Source: Methanobacteriota archaeon (lineage in GTDB: Archaea > Thermoplasmatota > Thermoplasmata > Methanomassiliicoccales > Methanomethylophilaceae). Taken from it: DNA of 10,578 bases. A program made the translations under genes and the position numbers. The notes below the pieces were generated by a model. The model was not told the origin of the DNA. It worked only from the letters and a program-made list of their open reading frames with translations, and did not search any database. Where the stretch lies: NCBI GenBank assembly GCA_012719315.1, contig JAAYAP010000053.1:1-10578 (forward strand). The letters are read 5' to 3'. This document shows positions 1-6,757 of this stretch, in pieces. How positions within the stretch are numbered: the first letter of the stretch is position 1; the number at the start of each line of letters is the position of its first letter.

Positions 1-62
1 CATTCAGCATCATGCTCACCAGGAGGTATATAATGAAGACCGGAGGCGATGGGGATGAATAA
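1..62 (+). CDS. fpoJ: Fpo subunit J, N-terminal half (3' end only)
   Basis: This is the last part of a gene that begins before the window. Reading in the frame whose first full codon is at base 3 gives FSIMLTRRYIMKTGGDGDE and then TAA at 60-62. The hydrophobic-to-basic ending (IMLTRR) is what is expected at the end of the third transmembrane helix of the NuoJ/FpoJ N-terminal half. In Methanosarcina the FpoJ subunit is also made as two consecutive proteins, and the next gene here is the C-terminal half. The other two frames end at 33 and 58 with sequences that do not look like a membrane protein. The AGGAGG at 21-26 is an Arg-Arg codon pair here, not necessarily a ribosome site. The gene overlaps the next start by 8 bases. 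Identification rests on only 19 residues plus context. Confidence 0.72.
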   Translation, partial: FSIMLTRRYIMKTGGDGDE

Positions 63-351
63 GAAGATCGCAATCGGCATCGGCGTGGCGGCCCTGCTCG
101 CATTCGTGAGTGTGGCGGCAGTGTTCGCGACGGATTGGGATGAGCATATGAATTACGACGAACCCCAGAAGATACCCTTCGACGGCGTGGTTGAGGACGG
201 AGCACTCGACGAGTCCTCGCTCAACTACCTGGCGCTGGAGGTCTTCGGGCCGGTGCTGCTGATACTGGCGGTGCTGATGTTCTGCGCCATGATCGGCGGA
301 GTATGCATAGCAAGAGAGGATATGGAGGCGGATCACGATGATTCCAGTTGA
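55..351 (+). CDS. fpoJ: Fpo subunit J, C-terminal half
   Basis: Small integral membrane protein of about 98 residues, corresponding to the C-terminal half of complex I NuoJ in the F420H2 dehydrogenase-type (Fpo) complex. One membrane helix lies near the N-terminus (residues about 4-25). An acidic extracytoplasmic stretch follows, then a second helix (about 60-84) with VFGPVLLILAVL and AMIGGVCIARED. That last block matches the NuoJ family ending, where an AMIGAI-like helix is followed by a charged tail. I chose ATG at 55 because GGAGG at 42-46 sits 8 bases upstream. An in-frame ATG at 49 would add two residues but leaves only 2 bases from the same site. It overlaps the N-terminal half upstream and fpoK downstream (14 bases), so all are probably co-translated. 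The protein has no catalytic residues of its own and helps form the membrane arm near subunits K and A. Confidence 0.85.
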   Translation: MNKKIAIGIGVAALLAFVSVAAVFATDWDEHMNYDEPQKIPFDGVVEDGALDESSLNYLALEVFGPVLLILAVLMFCAMIGGVCIAREDMEADHDDSS

Positions 352-640
352 GTACTTCCTTGCCCTGGCGGCGATACTCTTCGCCATAGGCGCATACGGG
401 GTCATGACGAAGGTCAACACGATCCTCGTCCTGATGAGCATCGAGCTGATGCTCAATGCCGCGAACATAAACTTCGTGGTGTTCTCCGGGTTCCTGGGGG
501 ATGCGATGGGGCAGGTCTTCGTCCTCATGGTCATATCGGTCGCGGCCGCAGAGGTCGCGGTGGGGATAGCCATCCTGCTCAACGCGTATAAGATCAAGAA
601 GACGACCGAGGTCACGGCCCTCACATCGATGAGGTGGTAA
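338..640 (+). CDS. fpoK: Fpo subunit K (NuoK/MnhC-like)
   Basis: NuoK-type membrane subunit, 100 residues, the usual length for the family, with three transmembrane helices. The two membrane-buried glutamates essential for proton transfer in E. coli NuoK (E36 and E72) are at the same positions here: E36 in LMSIELMLNAANINF and E72 in VAAAEVAVGIAI. The ending ALTSMRW resembles the conserved LxxLRW-like C-terminus of FpoK/NuoK. The ATG at 338 is preceded by GGAGG at 324-328, 9 bases away, and lies inside the end of the FpoJ C-terminal gene. The TAA stop touches the fpoL start. It links the J/H region to the antiporter-like subunits in the proton path of the membrane arm. Identification is firm. 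Confidence 0.95.
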   Translation: MIPVEYFLALAAILFAIGAYGVMTKVNTILVLMSIELMLNAANINFVVFSGFLGDAMGQVFVLMVISVAAAEVAVGIAILLNAYKIKKTTEVTALTSMRW

Positions 641-2691
641 TGATGTTCATAGAATACACATGGTTGGTGCCGCTGATACCGGCGATATGCTTCCTCATCG
701 TGGGATTCTTCGGTAACATGTTCGACAAACGCCATGGCGGCGGATTCCTGGCGATCGCCGGGGTCGCCGTCTCGTGCGTCCTGTCGGTGTTGATATCGGC
801 GGAGTTCTTCATGTCGAGCGCCTACGTCGACGTGGGCTATGTGGCCAAGTCGTTCACATGGTTCGCGTTCCCGGGCGGGTTCGACATAAACATAGGGTAC
901 TACGTGGACACGCTCTCGTGCCTGATGATGATGTTCGCATCGTTCATCTCGATGCTCATCCTCATCTACTCGCTCGGATACATGAGCGAGGAGGGCAAGC
1001 GGAAGCAGAGGTACTTCGCGGAAGTGGCCCTCTTCGTCACCGGCATGCTCGGACTGGCGGTATCCAACAACTTCCTGATGATGTTCATCTTCTGGGAGGT
1101 CATGGGTCTCTGCTCCTACCTGCTGATCGGGTTCTGGAGCTTCAGCCACCCCGAGGGGGACGATGCATCGGATAACGCCGCATCCGCGGCGAAGAAGGCG
1201 TTCCTGGTCACAAGATTGGGAGACGTATCGCTGATGGCAGGTCTTTTCATCCTGCTGTTCGCGTTCAAGAGCCTCGACTACACAGTCGTTTTCGACGCCG
1301 CGAGCATAGCGGCGGTCGATCACAACCTGATCGTGTTGGCGAGCCTGCTGATATTCGGAGGGGCGATCGGCAAATCGGCGCAATTCCCTCTGCTGGACTG
1401 GTTGCCGGATGCGATGGCGGGACCCACGACGGTGTCCGCGTTGATCCATGCGGCGACGATGGTCAAGGCAGGTGTCTACCTGGTGGCCAGGTGCTTCCCG
1501 ATCTTCACGGAGGCTTCCGGCGTCATGCTGTTCGTCGCCGTGATCGGAGGCTTCACGGCGTTCTTCGCCGCCACGATGGCGATGAACAACATGAACATCA
1601 AGAAGGTCCTGGCGTATTCCACGCTCTCGCAGCTGGGGTACATGTTCCTCGCCCTCGGCGCCGGTGGCTACATGATCGCCATCGGCATGGAATCCGGCAA
1701 CACGGCGCTCATCGCGGCGGGTTCCGTCGGATACGTCGCAGGCTGCCTGCACATGGTGAACCACGCGTTCTTCAAGGCGCTGCTCTTCCTGGGATCCGGT
1801 TCGGTGATACATTCGACCGGGACGGAGGACATGCGGGAGATGGGCGGTCTGGAGAGCAAGATGAAGGTGACTTCGATCACGATGCTGATCGGCTCGTTGT
1901 CGATAGCCGGATTCCCCTTCTTCGCGGGATTCTGGTCCAAGGACCTGATCCTCGAGCAGGTGCTCCACGCCGGAGACTACGGTGCGGCCGGATGGGTGTT
2001 CATCGTGCTGTGGCTGCTGGCGGTGGTGACGGCGTTCATGACGGCGTTCTACATGTTCCGCATGTGGTACATGACCTTCCGCGGACCCATGCATAAGAAG
2101 TCCGAGCACAGCCACGGCGAATCGCCGCGGTCGATGACGATACCCCTCATGGTGTTGTCGGTGTTCGCTTTCGGATTCGGATTCGTCCTCTTCTTCGGTT
2201 TCGACAGCCTGCTGTCGATCCAGATAATCGGGGGGCAGTTCCGCATGGGCGGCATGGAATCCGGCGGTGCTCACTACCTGGTGGAGTTCTTCACCAACGT
2301 GTGGACCTACGTCACGATCGCGCTCGTGCTGCTGGCCATATATCTGGCCAAGAACATGTACGAGCTCGGGAAGATCGACCCGGCCCGGTTCAACGGGGAC
2401 GGGGAGTCTTGGCTGTACAAGGCACTCACCGAGAGGTGGTGGTTCCCGCAGCTCTATGACCAACTGTCCTGGAAGCTCGGATACGGCGTCGCACGCGGTG
2501 TCGAGTTCATAGACAGCAACATAATCGACGGTTCGGTGAACGGACTGTCCAATGCGGTGGCAGGAAGTGGAGAATTGGTGAGCAAGGCTCAGACAGGTGA
2601 CGTGAACAACTACGCCTCGGCAGTGATCGGAGGGCTGATCGTGCTCTTCGTCGCCGTGGTCGCGTTGTTCGTCTTCATGGGAGGTCTGTGA
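640..2691 (+). CDS. fpoL: Fpo subunit L, antiporter-like proton pump
   Basis: NuoL-type distal membrane subunit of about 683 residues. It carries the 14-helix antiporter fold plus a C-terminal extension that in complex I forms the long lateral helix clamping the membrane arm. Key residues, numbered from ATG 640: E153 in FWEVMGLCSY (helix 5), K245 in IGKSAQFPLLDWLPDAM, H270 in LIHAATMVKAG, K379 in HAFFKALLFL and K434 in GFWSKDLIL. These are the charged half-channel residues known in NuoL, so pumping looks intact. GAGGTGG at 631-637 precedes ATG 640, which overlaps the fpoK stop as TAATG. ATG 643 (8 bases from GAGG) is equally possible, and a GTG at 634 is in frame but less likely. The segment between LALG and HAFFK (about residues 339-375) is roughly 20 residues longer than in E. 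coli NuoL as I remember it. A His-rich cytoplasmic loop (KKSEHSHGES) lies near residue 487. Confidence 0.95.
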   Translation: MMFIEYTWLVPLIPAICFLIVGFFGNMFDKRHGGGFLAIAGVAVSCVLSVLISAEFFMSSAYVDVGYVAKSFTWFAFPGGFDINIGYYVDTLSCLMMMFASFISMLILIYSLGYMSEEGKRKQRYFAEVALFVTGMLGLAVSNNFLMMFIFWEVMGLCSYLLIGFWSFSHPEGDDASDNAASAAKKAFLVTRLGDVSLMAGLFILLFAFKSLDYTVVFDAASIAAVDHNLIVLASLLIFGGAIGKSAQFPLLDWLPDAMAGPTTVSALIHAATMVKAGVYLVARCFPIFTEASGVMLFVAVIGGFTAFFAATMAMNNMNIKKVLAYSTLSQLGYMFLALGAGGYMIAIGMESGNTALIAAGSVGYVAGCLHMVNHAFFKALLFLGSGSVIHSTGTEDMREMGGLESKMKVTSITMLIGSLSIAGFPFFAGFWSKDLILEQVLHAGDYGAAGWVFIVLWLLAVVTAFMTAFYMFRMWYMTFRGPMHKKSEHSHGESPRSMTIPLMVLSVFAFGFGFVLFFGFDSLLSIQIIGGQFRMGGMESGGAHYLVEFFTNVWTYVTIALVLLAIYLAKNMYELGKIDPARFNGDGESWLYKALTERWWFPQLYDQLSWKLGYGVARGVEFIDSNIIDGSVNGLSNAVAGSGELVSKAQTGDVNNYASAVIGGLIVLFVAVVALFVFMGGL

Positions 2692-2692
2692 T

Positions 2693-4204
2693 ATGTTCGA
2701 TCTACCTGAGATCCCGTATCTATTGACGCTCCTGATCGCGATCCCGTTGATAGGCGCCATAACGACGCTCTTCATGGGAGGGGAGAAACAGAAGCATGCC
2801 CGGATGACATCGATAGCGTTCAGCGCAGTGACACTTGTGCTGGCGGTCTATCTGATGCTGTCCAACGACTACGGCGCATACGCCGAGAGCCATACCTGGA
2901 TCGACACGGCGGGACTGAAGATGTCCTACATGCTGGCGGTCGACGGCCTGAGCATCCTGATGGTGTTCCTGACAGCCTTGCTGCTGTTGGTGGTATCGGT
3001 GTTCACTTTCGAGCAGCATGACAAGCCCAACTACTTCTTCGCATTGCTCCTGGCAATGGAAGTGGGATTGATGGGAGTCTACCTCGCAGCCGACTACTTC
3101 CTGTTCTACATCATGTGGGAAGTGGTCCTGATACCCATGTACTTCATGATCTCGTGGTTCGGAGGACCGAGGAGGCATTACGCCGCCATCAAGTTCTTCA
3201 TCTACACGCATGTGGCGTCGCTCGTGATGCTGATCGGCATATTCGCCATCGTGTTCCAGGCGGCGGCGGGAGGGGTCGCGGACTTCTCCTTCGCGGCGGT
3301 GCTGGCGGGTTCGGCGGCATTCTCCGGTGTGTTCCAGTCGTTGGCGTTCGGACTGCTTTTCTTCGGATTCGCGGTCAAGATGCCGATCGTGCCGTTCCAC
3401 ACCTGGTTGCCGGACGCGCACACGGAGGCACCGACGGCAGGCTCCGTCCTGCTGGCGGCAGTCATGCTTAAGATGGGTTCCTACGGTATCATCCGGGTCT
3501 GTCTGGAAGTGCTTCCGGACGGAGCCGTGTCATGGCAGGCGATCATGGTGGTCGTCGCCTTGGTGGCGATCGTCTACGGTGCGTACGCTTGTATCGCCCA
3601 GAACGATCTCAAGAAGATGGTGGCTTTCTCATCGGTGAGCCACATGGGCATGGTGCTGCTCGGCATCGCCTGCCTTTCCGAGATCGGAGTGATGTTCGCG
3701 ATATTCCAGATGTTCGCCCACGGTCTGATCACCGCGGTGCTGTTCATGACCTGCGGTCTCGCACACGACCTCTACGACACGAGGGAGATACCCCTCCTCG
3801 GAGGCCTTGCCGCGAAGACGCCGATATACGCCACATTCATGATGTTCGGGTTCCTGGCATCGCTCGGTCTCCCCGGTCTCGTAGGATTCTGGGGCGAATT
3901 CGGAGTCATCTTCGGGTTCTACGAGTACGCACTGTCCATCAACATGATCTGGCTCATAGTGTTCTGTCTGCTGTCGCTGTTGCTGACGGCGGGATACTAC
4001 CTGTGGGCGATACAGAGGTCCATGTTCGGAAGACTCACGACCAAGCTCTCCGATAAGGTGATGTCGCGCATACGCGACATCAACAAGGCGGAAGGGATAG
4101 CCATGGGGATCATGTGTCTCATGATCGCTGTTTTCGGCCTCTGGCCGGATCTGGCGCTGAGCATCATCTCTCCGTATTCCTCGGCTTTGATAGGGGTGAT
4201 CTGA
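2693..4204 (+). CDS. fpoM: Fpo subunit M, antiporter-like proton pump
   Basis: NuoM-type membrane subunit of 503 residues, normal for the family, mostly hydrophobic with about 14 helices. Conserved charged residues are visible: E143 in MWEVVLIPMYF (NuoM E144), K229 in FAVKMPIVPFHTWLPDAHTE (NuoM K234), K260 in AAVMLKMGSYG (NuoM K265) and E402 in GFWGEFGVIFG (the NuoM helix-12 glutamate). The run VPFHTWLPDAHTEAPTAGS is the signature of this antiporter family. GGGAGGT at 2679-2685 lies 7 bases before the ATG, which begins 1 base after the fpoL stop. It forms the middle antiporter unit between L and N and carries one of the proton channels driven by electron flow to the membrane electron carrier. 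Identification is firm. Confidence 0.96.
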   Translation: MFDLPEIPYLLTLLIAIPLIGAITTLFMGGEKQKHARMTSIAFSAVTLVLAVYLMLSNDYGAYAESHTWIDTAGLKMSYMLAVDGLSILMVFLTALLLLVVSVFTFEQHDKPNYFFALLLAMEVGLMGVYLAADYFLFYIMWEVVLIPMYFMISWFGGPRRHYAAIKFFIYTHVASLVMLIGIFAIVFQAAAGGVADFSFAAVLAGSAAFSGVFQSLAFGLLFFGFAVKMPIVPFHTWLPDAHTEAPTAGSVLLAAVMLKMGSYGIIRVCLEVLPDGAVSWQAIMVVVALVAIVYGAYACIAQNDLKKMVAFSSVSHMGMVLLGIACLSEIGVMFAIFQMFAHGLITAVLFMTCGLAHDLYDTREIPLLGGLAAKTPIYATFMMFGFLASLGLPGLVGFWGEFGVIFGFYEYALSINMIWLIVFCLLSLLLTAGYYLWAIQRSMFGRLTTKLSDKVMSRIRDINKAEGIAMGIMCLMIAVFGLWPDLALSIISPYSSALIGVI

Positions 4205-4205
4205 G

Positions 4206-5702
4206 ATGGATGCATCGGTAATTACCAACATATTCGGGGACTTCAGCGCAATGGCGCCCATGATCGTCATGATCCTGGGCGTCCTGCTGATGCCCGCACT
4301 GTACTTCACCACGAAGAACAGGGTCGTCGTCACGGCGGCGATGCTGGCGTTCACGGCGGTATCGGCGATAGTCAACCTCATCCTCCTGCTCGGAGGGTAC
4401 AACGGCGACTATCTCGGGCTGTTCGAGTACGACGCGTTCTCGGGACTGATGATACTGCTGTTCCAGATCGTGGCTCTGCTGATCGGACTGGTGACTGCAT
4501 CCAGCACCGAGGTCACACGCCTCCACTACGGGGCGTTCATGTCGCTGCTGATGGCGGCGACGGTCGGGATGATGTTCGTGGCGACGGCCACGGACCTGGT
4601 GGTCATCTTCGTCGGCGTGGAGTTGGCGAGCATATCGTCATACATCCTCGTGTCCATGAAGAGGAACGACCCGAGGGCCGCCGAAGCGGCGGTCAAGTAC
4701 GTCATCATCGGAGGCATGTCGACCGCACTAACCGTGTACGGTATCTCCATGCTCTACGGCGTGGTCGGCGTCACCAACCTCGCCGCGATCGCAGATGCGA
4801 TGCAGACACAGGGCTTCACCTGGGCATTCGCCATCGCGATGATCACGATGATCGCGGGTTACGGGTTCAAGATCGCTTCCGTGCCGTTCCACATGTGGGC
4901 GCCGGATGTCTATGAAGGGGCTTCGACACCTGTATCGGCGTTCTTGGCCGTGGGCTCGAAGAAGATGGGTCTGATCGTCTTCTTCAAGATCTTCCTGGTG
5001 ATGTTCGTCGCAGGCACGACGGTCTCCACCTTCGCCACGGCGGAGATGCAGTACCTCTTCGCGATCATCGCGGCCATCACCATGACGGTGGGCAACATCG
5101 TCGCGATAGCGCAGACCAACATCAAGCGGATGCTCGCATACTCGAGTATCGCCCAGGCGGGGTACATCCTGATCGTGATGGCCGTCATGAGCGAGTACGC
5201 TCTGGTCGGCGGCATCTTCCACATGTTCACCCACGTGTTCATGAAGGGAGGCGCCTTCCTGATTGTCGGGGCATTGATCTGCGTCGGCATCGGCGAGAGG
5301 ATCAGCGACTACAGGGGACTCGCCAAGAGGGCGCCGTTCCTCGCGTTCGCGATGCTGCTGTTCCTCTTCTCGCTTGCCGGGATACCGCCGCTTGCAGGTT
5401 TCACCTCCAAGTTCGTGCTGTTCTCGGCGGCGATCTACGGAGACGGAGGCGCGACATCCCAGTGGGTGTGGCTGGCGTTCCTCGCCATCCTGAACTCCGC
5501 GATCTCCCTGTACTATTATGCAAGGGTCGTCAAGGCCATGTATATAGAGAAGGGGGAATCCGCCGAGCGGATCGCGGTGCCTCTGCCGTTCCTGATCGCG
5601 ATCGCGATCTGCGTGGTCGCGGTCATCGTGCTGGGAGTGTACCCGCAGGCCATCCTCGGTCCGGCGGCGGACGCGGCAGCGGCCCTGTTCTCCCTGGTCT
5701 GA
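4206..5702 (+). CDS. fpoN: Fpo subunit N, antiporter-like proton pump
   Basis: NuoN-type membrane subunit of 498 residues. Diagnostic blocks are E139 in FVGVELASISSYIL, K164 in AAVKYVIIGG, K222 in GFKIASVPFHMWAPDVYEG and the Lys pair at 252-253 in AVGSKKMGL. These match the buried glutamate and the lysines of E. coli NuoN (E133, K158, K217, K247 as I recall them). MWAPDVYEGA in place of the WLPDAH of L and M is typical of the N subunit. The ATG lies 1 base after the fpoM stop, with an imperfect ribosome site (AGGGGTGAT, 4192-4200). This is the last gene of the operon: a hairpin and T-rich tract follow at once and no fpoO is present. Within the complex it sits between K and M and forms the proximal antiporter-like channel. 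Confidence 0.95.
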   Translation: MDASVITNIFGDFSAMAPMIVMILGVLLMPALYFTTKNRVVVTAAMLAFTAVSAIVNLILLLGGYNGDYLGLFEYDAFSGLMILLFQIVALLIGLVTASSTEVTRLHYGAFMSLLMAATVGMMFVATATDLVVIFVGVELASISSYILVSMKRNDPRAAEAAVKYVIIGGMSTALTVYGISMLYGVVGVTNLAAIADAMQTQGFTWAFAIAMITMIAGYGFKIASVPFHMWAPDVYEGASTPVSAFLAVGSKKMGLIVFFKIFLVMFVAGTTVSTFATAEMQYLFAIIAAITMTVGNIVAIAQTNIKRMLAYSSIAQAGYILIVMAVMSEYALVGGIFHMFTHVFMKGGAFLIVGALICVGIGERISDYRGLAKRAPFLAFAMLLFLFSLAGIPPLAGFTSKFVLFSAAIYGDGGATSQWVWLAFLAILNSAISLYYYARVVKAMYIEKGESAERIAVPLPFLIAIAICVVAVIVLGVYPQAILGPAADAAAALFSLV

Positions 5703-5744
5703 GGGGACAGCCGATCCCCTTTCAAACCCTTTTCCCTATTCTTT
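5702..5744 (+). terminator. Candidate end of the fpo transcript: hairpin plus T-rich tract
   Basis: Immediately at the fpoN stop codon, AGGGGA (5702-5707) can pair with TCCCCT (5715-5720) across a 7-base loop. A pyrimidine- and T-rich run follows (5721-5747, including CCCTTTTCCC and TTCTTTCTT). Archaeal RNA polymerase stops mainly at T-rich stretches, so the run may matter more than the 6-bp stem. The position, between a finished operon and a new promoter, supports the call. Confidence 0.55.
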
Positions 5745-5787
5745 CTTATAAGGTAAACATTAAGTACACTCCTTCTATGTCACAGTG
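5735..5787 (+). promoter_or_regulatory. Candidate archaeal promoter for the prenyl synthase-reductase pair
   Basis: In an otherwise GC-rich window this stretch is AT-rich and contains CTTTCTTATAAGG (5741-5753). Its TTATAA core (5746-5751) fits an archaeal TATA box. A start of transcription about 25-30 bases downstream would fall near 5773-5779, leaving only about 10-15 bases before ATG 5788. No Shine-Dalgarno precedes that ATG, so a very short or nearly leaderless transcript is the simplest reading. Inference from sequence only. Confidence 0.5.
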
Positions 5788-6753
5788 ATGGCCGAAGCGT
5801 GGGACCTCTGCATCGAAGAGGATCTGTCCAGAATGGAGGAGATTATCGCGGATGCCGCGAGGTCCGAGAACCCCGAATTGACCGAGATGTGCTCGTACGT
5901 CCTGCAGGCCCAAGGCAAGAGGCTGAGGCCGGCGGTATGCCTGCTTTCGTATCTCGCATGCGGCGGGGAGGACATGGAGAAGCCCGTCATGATCGCCGCC
6001 GCGCTCGAGATCATCCACAATGCCACCCTGGTCCACGACGACATCAACGACGAGGCCGAATTGAGGCGCGGCCGGAAGGCTCTCTACAAAGAATACGCCC
6101 TGAGCAAATCCATCGTCACCGGGGACTTCCTCCTGGCGATCGGATTCCGGCTGGTGGGCAAGACATCTCCCGAATTGGCGGAGTACATCGTCGAAGCGGC
6201 GACATCCATGGGCATCGGGGAGTTCAACCAGAGCGATTTCGAATACGACGGCGAGGTCTCCGAATCCGATTACATGGAAATCGTCAACGGCAAGACCGCC
6301 CGCCTCATCGAGAGCTCGGCCAAATGCGGAGCGTTCCTGGCAGGCTCGGATATCGCCGTGATCGATTCGTTGGGCGAATTCGCGCTCAAGATCGGCATAG
6401 CCTTCCAGATAGTCGACGACGTGTTGGATGTCATCGGCGATCCCGGATCCACCGGCAAGCCGGTGGGCAACGACATCCTCGAGGGCAAACCGACCCTGCC
6501 GATCATCTTCGCCATCCAGGATGAAGAACACGGCGACAGGATCAGGGAGCTGTTCGAGGACCGCGGCCTCACCCAGGAGGAGGTCGAGCACACTATCGGA
6601 TTGATGAAGCAGACCGATTTCCTCGAGCGTTGCATGGCGACCGCAGAGGATCTGGTCCGCGAGGGGAAGCGTGCCCTCGAGGTCTTGGAGGATTCCAGAT
6701 ACAAGGACTCGTTGTACGCATTGGCCGATTTCATACTTGAACGGGACCGGTGA
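5788..6753 (+). CDS. All-trans polyprenyl (geranylgeranyl or longer) diphosphate synthase
   Basis: Trans-isoprenyl diphosphate synthase of 321 residues, the usual length. It condenses isopentenyl diphosphate onto an allylic diphosphate with Mg2+. Visible motifs are GKRLRP (43-48, diphosphate binding), the first Asp-rich motif DDIND (84-88) followed by RRGR, TGDFLL (111-116), GKTARL (168-173), the second Asp-rich motif DDVLD (210-214), and GNDILEGKPTLP (227-238). In an archaeon the default call is geranylgeranyl diphosphate synthase for ether lipids. However, residues before the first motif read HNATLVH, with Ala79 five places upstream where typical archaeal C20 enzymes carry a bulky aromatic. 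HNATLVHDD plus RRG also resembles long-chain bacterial synthases such as IspB. A product longer than C20 is therefore possible. ATG 5788 was chosen; a GTG at 5785 is in frame. A stop at 5761 rules out a longer N-terminus. The next gene starts 4 bases after the stop. Confidence 0.88.
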   Translation: MAEAWDLCIEEDLSRMEEIIADAARSENPELTEMCSYVLQAQGKRLRPAVCLLSYLACGGEDMEKPVMIAAALEIIHNATLVHDDINDEAELRRGRKALYKEYALSKSIVTGDFLLAIGFRLVGKTSPELAEYIVEAATSMGIGEFNQSDFEYDGEVSESDYMEIVNGKTARLIESSAKCGAFLAGSDIAVIDSLGEFALKIGIAFQIVDDVLDVIGDPGSTGKPVGNDILEGKPTLPIIFAIQDEEHGDRIRELFEDRGLTQEEVEHTIGLMKQTDFLERCMATAEDLVREGKRALEVLEDSRYKDSLYALADFILERDR

Positions 6754-6756
6754 TCC
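6749..6756 (+). promoter_or_regulatory. Ribosome binding site overlapping the upstream stop codon
   Basis: GGTGATCC matches the complement of the conserved 16S rRNA 3' end (GGATCACC part) over 8 bases, and it contains the TGA stop of the prenyl synthase at 6751-6753. It fixes the reductase start at ATG 6758 rather than the much earlier in-frame ATG at 6671. It also suggests that a ribosome finishing the first gene re-initiates on the second. Confidence 0.6.
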
Positions 6757-6757
6757 G

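Noticed and set aside
33..62. Short open frame MKTGGDGDE with AGGAGG before it, a possible leader peptide
   Set aside because: It is in frame with FSIMLTRR upstream and is best explained as the end of the FpoJ N-terminal half; AGGAGG encodes Arg-Arg.
16..2775. A 919-codon open frame on the minus strand across fpoJ-fpoL
   Set aside because: It lies wholly opposite strong Fpo genes. Its protein is dominated by Arg, His, Glu and Asp, with no domain I recognise. Such frames arise in GC-rich DNA when the sense genes avoid certain codons.
5594..5609. Tandem GATCGCGATCGCGATC containing the HIP1-type octamer GCGATCGC
   Set aside because: It encodes the hydrophobic run IAIAI of an FpoN helix with the preferred ATC/GCG codons, so codon choice explains it.
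6671..6757. 29-residue N-terminal extension of the reductase from an upstream ATG
   Set aside because: It overlaps the prenyl synthase coding sequence out of frame and lacks family features. The ribosome site at 6749-6756 and the FAD motif 12 residues after ATG 6758 support the later start.
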